Origin: Siderastrea radians
Lineage: Eukaryota > Cnidaria > Anthozoa > Scleractinia > Rhizangiidae
DNA: 64,000 nt
Direction of reading: 5' to 3'
NCBI GenBank assembly: GCA_964017195.1
Contig: OZ024894.1
Span: 2,869,847-2,933,846, forward strand
Position 1 is the first letter of the stretch. The number at the start of each line of letters is the position of its first letter. The notes under the pieces were generated by a model that saw only the letters and a program-made list of their open reading frames with translations, did not search any database and was not told where the DNA came from. Positions 24,301-36,300 of the stretch are shown in pieces. The position numbers were made by a program, and so were the translations under genes.

Positions 24301-27300
24301 ACTCTGTGCTTCCTTCATCAGGCTGGTACGTGCCAGAGGGGCATTTCAGACAGGTTCCGTTTGCCACTCCGTAGTACCCAGGTGTGCAGATGACTGGAAA
24401 AAAAAAACAGAAAAGAAATAATTAAGGACGGTGCCTCCTAATACAGATGTATTTTTGGAAAGGTTATGACTATGGGGAAAAAGTAGATCTGAGCAAAGCT
24501 AATTGGAATCCAAAAAGAAAAATGTGGGTAGCCACGCATTTTTCAGGGATAATTAAGCAACCATAATTCTAAAAAAGCGTTAAAATACAAAGAATGTATG
24601 GCAATTTCTTTCCAAATTTAAGCCCAATTATCTCTAAAAAAAAGCATGGTTACCCCCAATTTTCTTTTTGGATTCTGATAGCCCTTGCTAAGATCTGCTT
24701 TTTCCACGTAATCATAAACCGCCCAAAAATATTGTTGCATTAGTGGGCAAATTCCTTAAGAAACCAGAATATCCCGAGATGAGCAGAACGTATGCGCAGT
24801 AACAAAAGGAGGCACTGTCCTTAAGGGTAAGAACATCTTTAGTACAGGATCATTTGGCAGAAAATTGGGCTTAAAATGAAATGTAACATCACGCTTGTGG
24901 TCTCGAACGCGATTCTGGAGCTCATTTCAAATTTAACCGTATCATTTGGTAACTGGAATGCTAGAAGTTACAAATTTAATCTACTCTTATGATGTGAGGA
25001 AAACGAACAAACAAATGATGCAAAGAACTCGGATAAAAATAATCAAAATGTTTTTACTTCAAACAATGAAGATCCCATATAATAATCATTGAATAATTAT
25101 TAGATTGTGCGTGCCTAACATTTCTTCAACATGATTTAAGTGTCTTTAGAGGCTCAACTGAATAGTCCAGTTCTGAGTTCACCTCAAGACAGGGCTCTTC
25201 TAACTCTGTAATAAATATGCACAGATACTGGCAGGAAAGTGCTGAATTCTAAGATGAAACAATTCACAGAGTTGCAAATAGTTCATCTACAAACTCCGTA
25301 TTTGTGAATACTTTAATTCAGATTGAGGATGACCCTGTCCAAGTGCATTTTTTGTGTTTTATCCAGAGGGTATTGATGAACTCGAAACTGGGCTATTTAA
25401 GGACGGCAAAGATTACTTACCACAAATAAATCCATTTTCATGTGCCTGTGTTCCTAAAGGGCATCTCTGGGACAGAGGTTTAACTGCAAAGCTTCCTCTT
25501 CTGGCAACGACAAGTAAATTTTTCCTAACAAAATCCAATTTTCCTTTCTCAAAAGCAGAGCGAAATGATTGCAAAGCCAGGTCAAGTTCGTGTTGTGACA
25601 AAGAAAAGCTCTCCAGTGCATCAATATAGCTCCCACTGACATCTGATGGTAATTTGGGCTTACTTCCCATGATCACTAAGGACATCGAAGTATTTGGACG
25701 TGGGCTGGAACTGAACTTCTCAATCTTTTCCCATGACCAACCCATTTTACCAACGATTTCTCTGAAGGTATAGTTTAAACCAGCATAATCCAGATGCAAA
25801 GATGACGTAGGTGTCTCATCAGTGCAGTTTGACATGTTCTCAGGCAAGTCAGGTATGCATCGCGCAAACGTTAAGGAAACCTCAACTCGTGGTGTACCTG
25901 GAGTAAAACCTAAGACGTCGAGTCTTGCTGTTCTGCTTTTCACTGTTTTGTGTATATTTGAAACGTTACAGTAATAAAAACCGGAGTCCTTGGATGTCAA
26001 ATTTTTCTTCGTCATGATGGGCCCCGAGATATTTAGTGGCACCACTTCGCCAACGTGTCCATTCATAGGCGTAAAGAACCACTCTGCGAATGGCTGAGGC
26101 ACTCCAATGCTGTTGCATACCATTGACACTGTGTCAGTTCCCATAAGCACGCGTACATCATGTGGATGCTCGGTGATGGTCGGCGCCTGATGCACCCTAA
26201 CAGTAGTAATATTAGATAATGTTCGGCCTCGGTTGTTAGATACTTCGCATCTGTACGCTCCCTCCGTCTGTGTATTAGCATTCGTTAAAACGAGAACTTC
26301 ATCATTCATGTCCTCGAGGACCCTTTCGTTCTTTATCCATGAGATTTCCACATCTGATGTGTTCTCAACTCTACATGCTAGATTTGCAGTGTCACCGGCT
26401 AAGACAACAACTTCTCCTGGAGAGCTTTCAACAATGATTGGTCTTGTACCGCACAATACTGAGTCATCTTTTGTCCGGCTTAATAAAACCTTAGCTCGGG
26501 ACGCGATTTCCTGTGCTGTGGCAATTGAAAGATTGTGATGCAACAAACTAGCAAAGACGATTTTTAGTTCTTGAAGTTGCTGTTTGATCTCTTGTGCCCG
26601 CTGTCTATGCTCAAATTGATAGAACTCGTGTAAAGTATCAAAGAAGTAATCCACACAGTCCTGACTTCCTGAACATTCTGTTAAGTTCTTGTTCCGTGTC
26701 AGCACACTAAGAGAATCACGCCACTGTTCCAAAATGCGACCCCATGTTGTTTTACTTGTGCTGTTAGCGTAGTGAGCTCTCAAAGACTTGATCATTCCTC
26801 TGAAGGATCCCAGAAGCTGTTGAGAGGGCGAAGAGGGTTTTCCAACCGAATGATTTTTATTTGAATCAAACTCACTTAGACTGGATGATATACCGTAAAG
26901 AAGTTCCTTCGTAGTTTTGAGGAGAAATTCCAATGACTCTGTGATGTCCGCAAAAAAGGCATTTGCTTGATATGAGAAAAAACACATGCGTTCGCCAGTG
27001 TCCATACCAGTTGTAACATCGACTGCCCCTATACGTGTTGACCTTTTGTCTCTGGAATTGGTTGTTCCAAAAAGTTTTTCTACAACAATCTTGGAGGCTG
27101 ACATTAGTGAGAACTCGACTCTTTTGAAATCTATCGGGAACTCGATGAATTTGCTTTTTCCTTCGGCAGTTTCCACAGATGCCACGAACGGTATAAGATT
27201 TTTGGTTGTAGAGGTCATTGATGTAGAGAATGAAAGGCTTTGCACAGAAACCAGTTTCTTATTTCTTAGTCCATTCATCTTTGTCGTTAGTTTTAGCCCA

Positions 27301-30300
27301 AGCTGCTCCTGCATCTTTATGCTGGTTAGATTAATGGAATCTTCGGCATACCTTTGCTCCTGAAGAAACGCATGGGCGAGGTCTACTTGATTTGACGCTA
27401 AGTTGACCTGTGTTCGTGCTATGTTCACTTCCATTTGAGCAAGATTTACTTGTTTTCCCTTTTCCGTCATGTCCTGAAATTTCTGAAATAACGTGTAATT
27501 TTCATTTCTTAGTTCCAAGTGAAATTCCGTCTTGTTGTGTATACAATCAGAGTTGTAGATGACGCATTGGCGATCTAAGATTTTCATTTTCTCGCCTACG
27601 TCGTCGTTGCAGCATTGATAAGGGCTCTCATGACCTGAAACAATTGATACAGTCTTTGGTTTTCCACAGACATATCTTTGAACTTTTATACTTTCTTCAA
27701 CTGGAACAAGCCTTCTTTGATTGTAGCTCTTTGTTACCCATTTTCCTAATACCTTGTGTACTTTCCATCTACGCTTAAACCACCACCACCCAGCTCTGAC
27801 AAATTCGTATGTGTCGGGTTCTTTGTACGTAAAATAGGCTTTTTTTACCTCAACCCTCATGATTTTCCTTTTAATTTGCTCAACCTTTTGTATACAGTTA
27901 GGCACGGAGTAGGTAGTGTTAACACTCCTACGACAAACCTTTGGTATGCAAGTGTCTATTTCGACATACTTGCAATTTTTCAATTCGCATACAGTTCTGT
28001 TCTTCAGATTCAGGTACTGCATAAGTGTAGAGTTTAATCGTAACTTAGTTTGCGCATATGAAACACGCTTTTGAGTGAGAGCCCTATCTTTATCTCTCAG
28101 TTTCTTGGAGGCAATCTTTAACGTAATCTGCTTCTTTCGCAAGAGCTTTTCTGCCTCTTTGGTCTTATTTTTAGCACCTCTTATTGCGGTTTCAGCGTTC
28201 TGAATTCTCTTTTGGGCGTTTTCTGCTAAACCGAATGCATACGTATTGATTTTTTCTTGAAAGAAGCCTGGAAGGGGAGAAGATTTTGTCATCTTTCCTT
28301 CTACTAAATAAACAAGGGAGTCCCAGTTCTCAGTATCCTCGATCTTTGCGACTACGTTCATCTGGGTTGGGTACTGCTTAAAAATGTCTCCCTTAACTTT
28401 GAGAGATAACCGCCTTTTGTCCAAAGTAGCGTTTGTTAACTGGCTTAAGCCAAGCAGACGAATACGAGCTTCAAATGCAATGGAGACGTGGTCAGAGTTG
28501 CCTGCAAAAACCATGTTGACGGACTGTCCATATGGAAGAGTAAGAATTCTACCTGGGCTTAAAGACATAATTTGTGAAGCTTTCCCTCTTAAATAAAATG
28601 TTTGCCCAGGAAAGTTCTGCGAGCCGCATCTATTACCACTGTGGTATGAAATTGCTGCGTTTATGTTGTCGAGACATAACTTCTTCATACAGAGACTACA
28701 GCGGAAATACAGATTTACACCATGAATTCTTTGCTGCGTACTTCCCCCTCCGAGTTTCAAACGTATGAAGCGTGGAAACCCAAACTGGACGTCTTCAATC
28801 GTGGTAAGTAACGGTGACGCAGCCGTTTTCAAGGACACGCGATGCTTCAAAATTTCCACACTCTTTTGTGAAAAATCGATCCTTTCATTTATATGACCCG
28901 TCAGTTCTCTCACCTTTTTGAGGTCGACGGCTCGATTATTTAACAGTGCCCTACGAAACTCGTGGATCTTCCTCTTGAATACTTCAGTCGCTTGAATCCA
29001 TTTTTCCAAGATGTCTTTATCCTCTGGAAAAATGGACATTGCCCCGCGAAAAATATCGTCCAGCTCAGGTACGAGAAACCTCAAGTTTGTGAGAGTTCGT
29101 CGTATTTCCCTCAAGTTGGTGACGATGGTCTGTCTGCCTCCATTGTAATTAACGAGTGTAATAACATCGATCTGTTGATTTTTTGTTGGGCGCACATAAG
29201 GATAGAAAGGCGTTTTGCCAAACAGGTCTCCTTCCAGATTATTAAAAGACATGAGGACACCCTGCGTCCAGTCGTCGCAACGGTCATGTCCTAGGAAATC
29301 AAAAATGAAAGGAAGGATTGTTCGATTGGTATTATTTCGAAATTAAAATGTTTTGACAGATCACAGTGAGTCCTATAGTTTGAAAATTTGGAATCACTGA
29401 AATACAAAGGACCATTCTTGAACATGCATACGGGTGACACTGAGTATTTCCAAAATAGTGAGATTAATATACATTGATATACCTGAACACAGATCTATCA
29501 TTGCTGTTAATGTCGCAATTTTGATTGGCTTCAAACACACTGCTAATTTCGACCGGGAACAATTTTGGCTACGTCCTTCCTACAAACAATGGTTTTTAAT
29601 GCATGCAGAAGTTACGTCAGTCTCACTTTGTTGAAATAAGCTATTCAAAGAACCTTTTTTAAAGCCGTAGGTTGAACCAACATGGAATTGTATTCAGCCA
29701 GTTAAGTTTTAACAACAAATGTTTAAGCTGTTTGTTTTTTCTTTTTTTTTAATTACTGAGCAAAAGTTCATGAGATAAAATTTTTCAAGCAAATGCATTA
29801 GTATGTAGTATCTGCCTCAGTCTTTGGTTTGGCAGGTAACAAACACTCGTCCTTGCAATTGAAAAAAATTCTCCCTATCATTCTGAACATCATTCATTAA
29901 TCATGATTAATTGTTACTAACCAATGGAACGCGTTTTTTCTACCCCATACAAAAAATCATCCAGCCGAGTGACGAAACCAACCAACGGGTCATTCGGAAA
30001 GTTTCACGAAAATCAGTCAGTGAGTCCATTTCTGAAGAATGTTCTATCGCCCTCTCATTCCGTCTGTCAGTCTAGCTTACAGTATAACAGTCAATCGTTG
30101 AGGTAATTCCCTTCAAATGCATTGCGCATGCTTTCTGCGCATCATTTTTTGTGTGATTAGCGCGTGCACGAGTGCGCGCACCTTTGGAACTTCATAGGTT
30201 TTCTCTGAAAGCTGAGCAGTTCAGAAAAATAATTGGTCGTTTTCTCCTAAACGAGCTCGGTGACCCCCATTTTTTAATACACAAATTCAAATGGTGGACG

Positions 30301-33300
30301 GTCGAGTATAATATATCGCAATTTCAAGAAAAGTTAAAAATTCTGCTTTCAGATATATTTATTTAAACTCGAAAAGAACACGTTTTTAGGTACAGCAGGG
30401 TATGTCCGCAAGCGGCAAGTTCTTTATTTTTTCCTTTCTTTAATTCCTGTTCAACTAAAATAGTACACAATGCAAGATAAATGTCTATTTTGTTGAACTG
30501 CTCCATTATTTCAAAACAAGCAATGACTTTTTAAAGCAATTATATTTCTCATTTCTGATTATTAGTGTTTCTCAGGAAAACCTTGCGGGTCGTATAGTTG
30601 CTTTCAATGCCTATTCATGTTGTGCCAAAACAAGCTTGGTGACCCCTATATTCTATTGCAGTTTTGAAATGTTCAAAACATAATTACCAATGGGACCAAG
30701 TCATAGAAAATTATTAATATTTCTTCTATTTCGATGGAATCACCTCAAGCTTACCTCCAAGCCTGATCTTTCCTATCGTCTCTGCTGAACTAAGTTCTAG
30801 TGTGAAGTATATGATGCCTTTCCTTTAAATAACGCTTCCATCGGTCGAGTCAGTCGGTCAACAAACAACTTCACGAAATGAAAAGAACAAAAACACCCTT
30901 TAAAATATAATACATAGATTTAGCCAAGCCTAAAAGCGGTCAACATGCGATTTTTCGCCAAAAACGCGGGATTCAGCGCAGGGTTATATCCAGTGTATGC
31001 CACTTCATATTGGTGACCCTGTGATGCGGATGGACGGACGGATGAACGGTAACGTGTCTATTACGTCACTACCAAAATTTCTATGCTTGATAGGTTACCA
31101 AATTTCCTCAGCAATGGTGCTCCGCTGACGTGCTAGCACGCGGGCTCCGCTATTAACAAGGTTGAAATCAGAGGATGGAAAATTCTACATGCATTTTAAA
31201 ATCGCACGATTTTGTAAAATGCATGCAGAACTAAGCATTTTAAAGCTTTAGAAATATGCATTTTGAGCTTGGCTCAATAAGGTGCTTGCAGCTTTTAGGT
31301 AGACTTGTACCCATTTCAGGAGCCTCCTGCGGTAAAATTCTGTTTTGCTCAGCTAAATTATTAATAATTTGTGAATCTCGGTAAGCGAATTCAATTATTC
31401 TTTTCATGAATGCAACTGGTCCCGGCACAAAAAAAACATAAGCATAGTGAAGATATGGGGAATTCGCTTCGGTTTAGCAGTGGGGCGCATCGGCCACACG
31501 ATATTTACTGTGTTTGCACCCCATTTTCACCGAGTTTTTAACTAACGCGCATTCAGCAAATTTTTCTTGTTAGAAGTTTTTTTTTATTAAAACTCTGAGA
31601 AAATAAATCGATCAGTTTGAAAAGCAAAAAATTACTTACGTTCTCCATTTCATTGTAGTAAATGAAACTTTCTCCCGTAATGCTAAGTGTCACATCTACT
31701 TTAGCTGGTATTTGCATCTTCCAAGTCACGTCCCCTTTTAACCACATATTGTAGCTGAAGGGCGATACTTCCTCGAAGTGGGACCCATTCCAAAGCACAT
31801 GTTCTTTTTTATCATAAGTCCCTGGACTCCCAAGAAGACCAACTGAATCAACTCGAATATCAACGCCTTTATCTTTCATGTCTCGAATCAGACCAAGAGT
31901 ATTCTTTAGTTTGTTGGCTGAGCGTTTAGAAAAATTGACAAAAATGGATTGCTTGCAGACGTCTGCTGCAAAGCAAGTGTCTCCCTCCGCAAATAGAGAC
32001 GCTTCATCCGAACCAACACGTAGCTCGTAATTTAGAGCTGGTTGAAAGTAGAAAATACTGGATAATGGACTCAATGGAAATCCTGAACAGTGTTCTACAT
32101 CATGCAGTGAAGATTTCGCCAAGTTGACCGCTATGTTTTGGATATCAAACACTTCATTTATCTCGCTGGTCTCTATATCTAACCACTGAGGAGCCATCCT
32201 CGAAAACGTTCGCATGAAGGAGGAAACCAAAGCATCATCCTTCATCAGCTCGAGAAGATTATCAGAATTCAATTCCTCTCGGGTACAAGTGTCACCATTA
32301 ATGAAGAAGATTTCTAAGACTTTATAAGCCGAGGTTAGTGCAACTGTTTTTTCAATAATGCTTTTCTTCGACACTTGAAGTTCATCCAAACGGAGGCCAG
32401 TCATTGACAAAGGGATGAATTGGTTGGAAGGGGTTCGTATATGGACAATACCACTTGTGGATGGAGGGTTGCCAGTCCATTTCTCTGTGGAAAAGAAATG
32501 TAATTCGCAAGAAAGGCTGTTGGATACGTGCTCATTACATCCAATTGGCAATTCTCGTTTAGGGACAAACAACTTTGAGTAAACGCTTTCATTTTGCAAT
32601 ACCCGAGGTTCAACGAAAACAACGCTTTCCTCAGGAATCTCGAAATCGTGTTTATTGGGACCTTCCACGCCGTAAGAGATGGTTTTAATTCCGGCTTCCT
32701 CCACTTCGACCATGAATTCTTGCTTTGTCTCTGGATATGTAATCTCAAGATACGATGAAGGATAAAATTCTACTCCATTCTCGGAGTGTAACAATATATT
32801 CAGCTTATTTGAGGGCCTCGCAGACAGCAGAATAGCCTGAGATTTAGATTTAATCGATAACTTTGGATAAACTGGTGTTGAGATGAACCCTGCTTGACAC
32901 TCGTTGCCCTTGTAACCAGTTCCTTCACAGTCACAAGTGAAGCTTTTCAGGCCCTGAACCTTGCATTTCCCTCCATGTCTACAAGGATTTGGCTCACAAG
33001 TCTTCGATTCTATCAAATAAAAAGACGTTTTTGTGAGTAGCAGAAAGTAATCAACCGTAACTACGCTATGATAACTTAGCTAATGGACTCTATGCAGTCG
33101 TAGCAATATCAAATAATACCAAAGACGTAACGGAACTGGGGTATTTATTTAGGCTGTCGTTGTTCTTATTTCAAGAGTGGACCCGTATCACGTACGAGTA
33201 TCGGGTACGTACGTATACGGGTACGTACGTATCACGTATCAAGCCGGGCCTCGAATAAACGCGGGGTACAAATAAATGCCGGGTCAACATCGTCAAATTT

Positions 33301-36300
33301 TATATGAACGCCCCCGGCGTTTATTTGAAATTGAACGTTTTCGCCACTGATTCTCGTCAAGAATTATTCATACTAATTTAAAAATGGGTTCATGAGCCAC
33401 TACAAGTACCTTAGCTCAATTCATTTTGCTCATTACAACTAAAGAAAGTTTGCGTAATGTACGGCTACACTCTCCTGAGCACCCAATTTTACCGCCTTGT
33501 TTTGAATTTTATCGACTACAGAGGAAATTGGTGACATTTTATTCCTGTTTTACTTATGTTGTGCTATATTCTCCTAGGCGTTTAGTGGACCTACAGTATT
33601 AAAGACCAAAAAACACGTAGCATATCAAAAATGATGAAAAATACCCACTTTTCATCAATGTCTTGCCCCGCATAAACGCCCCCGGCGTTTAATCTAGAAA
33701 ATACGGTACACTATTGGGCACCAGCGTATATAACACATGTGAAACCATCGCACGAAAGAACCGGTATATACCAAAACAGCACTGTCAAGAACCAACCTTC
33801 GCAGGATAACCCCGGGTCAATTTTCCATGAAACGCGCCCAGATTCGGACACAATGCTGCAACTTGCTTGTCCATCTCCTTTCATGACGAAGCCTGTTGCA
33901 CATCCGAAGTAGCACTTTGAACCGAACGAGGTAAAACAGGGAACAGAAAGGGACTGTCCGGCAACTCCTGGCTTCAATCTTTGGCATTGCTTAGCTGTAA
34001 AAAAAGAACAACAAAAGAGCAGATAGTTTGAGACTGATTCCATTTACTCAAGCGAATTATCAGATTCATGTAGAGCATAGCCGATAACTGACAACTGATA
34101 GTCCGTTGCCCACCCAGTAAGTTATAACGGGTACCAACCCGTTAGCTTAGCATCCGTAGGTTTGATTACCCAGCTAAACGTACCAGTTTGGTAGTTTTTG
34201 TTATCGAGAGGAAAGTGTGAGCATATTCGACATGAAATACGACCGTTTTTGGGATTCGGGTACTACATTTAAGGGCAGAGATGACAAGTAAAGACAGAGG
34301 ACTACTTTATCGTAAGTAATTTACTTTTATTCGATAAGTCGAACAGCACTTTTCCTATTGCTCATGAAAAAAAACATACAGAGATTCACTCTAAGACGTA
34401 TTATCCAGGGCACATCCCAGTGCGCAGTACCGAAGAGCAACAAACTGGCTTGAGAAAACAACGTTAACTCAGTCTAGAATGAAGTTAATGTTACTGTCTT
34501 TCGAATAAAACAACCTAAGTGCGAATGAGGGAATCACGAAAAAAAAATTAAAAGATTTTTCGTGAATCATGATGCGACAGTCGTCATCGTCGTCTTCGTT
34601 GTCGTCTTCGTACAGACACGACCATCCATATCGGCTGGCATACTGAGATATACATATTCAGAACATGGCTCCACTCTCGCAGGCCTTAGAGAAAAAGGGA
34701 CTCCTCTATAACGGTGATAGAGGTATTCACGACATGACAAATGCTATTCAGGGCTCATCGGTCCATGCAGTTGTTTTGGGCTTTGCCAAAGCTTTTGAAA
34801 AGGTCCCTCACAGGCGTCTCTTAGGGAAGCTGCAGTACTATGGAATCCACGGTCCTCTTCTTAAATGGCTAGAGTCGTTCCTTACGCAGCGTTCACAATT
34901 AGTTGTCTGCGAGGGTAAATCATCCTGCCCTTCTGAAGTGATTTCCGGTGTACCACAGGGTACAGTCCATTACGGTACAGTCCATTATTAATCCATTAAA
35001 ATGCAAAATAATCACCATCTCAACTGAAAAGAATCCGCCTCAGAAAAGATATTATTCTGTGGGGTTGAGCTGGAACAGGTTGACAGTTTCTCATATCTTG
35101 GCGTCACCATGGATAAGAAGCTTAAGTGGTCGACCCTTGTTTCTTCGACATCAGCTAAAGTCAATAAAATCATGAGTACGATACAACGCAATCTTCGGCA
35201 CTCTTTCGGGATAGTGAGACAAACTGCTTACACAACTCTCTAATTTGGAGTATGCAAAGCGCAGCGTGCCAACCCACATCACAAGAAGGACATTACCTCG
35301 CGAGAAAAAGTTGGACAGCGAAAAGCAACACGCTTTTTACAGAATTACAGCCGATGCACGAGTGTTACAGATATGTACTAGGGTGGAACACTTTGAATCT
35401 GAGAAGAAAAAAGGCCAGATTAACGCTTATGTACAAGTTAAGCCATAATTTGATTGACATAGTGCAAAGTACTTGATCCCTCTCCCTGAGAATCGGACAA
35501 AAGTCATCAATTTAAGTACAAACCCCACACCATAATAGGCTAGCAAGGATATTTTAAAGTTTTCAGATTTTCCAAAAAGTATTGATGAGTGGAACTGTCT
35601 ACCTAAGGACATTGTCAGCGCAAGTTTTCTAGATCCTTTAAATTGAAATTGTCTATTCTTCTTAGCAATTCACTGTACTGTTTTAGTAAGTTTTAATTCC
35701 TATTAATTAGTTACATCATTGTTTTTATTTTTTTACCAGTCGGTGTGATGTTTTAAGATTTTTACCGACTTTACTCATATAAATGTAAATGGAAATTTTC
35801 TTTCACTACTTGTAGCGTTTTTGTCTCTTCGTAGCAGTTTGAATTCTGACAATTTCATTCAAGCTAATTTTTACCTTTGCACGATGTTCTGTCTCCAGTC
35901 CACCTCGATGAAGCCTGGCAAATTCTTGTCTGAGGCCCAGTAAGACTATATCCGGGATCGCAAGAAAAAGAACATGTAGAATTTGTCACGAAGCCAGAGC
36001 ACGTCATCTTTCCGTGATTAGGCGAAACTACTTGCTCGCAAGGCAAACCTACAACAAAGGCAATATTAAAAGTACTGTTAAAAGTGGTCTTAGCCACTTG
36101 TCGGGTTGCTTAGAATATTAAGCAACCCGACAAGTAAGTTTGTTTAGCATCTACAATCTGGACCGTAGGTTGTGTTTTCGTTTCTATAAATTAACATGCT
36201 AAACTTATAATAGGTATAATAATAGGTTATTTCTACTAGTTTTTAAGCAAAATAAAGAATTAGAATCGGTGCAGGCCGTTTTGCCAAAGTTGATTTGTGT

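Noticed and set aside
30755..30817. A 63-nt minus-strand segment with AG and GTAAGC borders that reads as a plausible peptide ([17 protein letters not shown])
   Set aside because: It is phase 1-1 and cannot join the phase-0 donor at 31640 to the phase-0 acceptor at 29579; no supporting homology.
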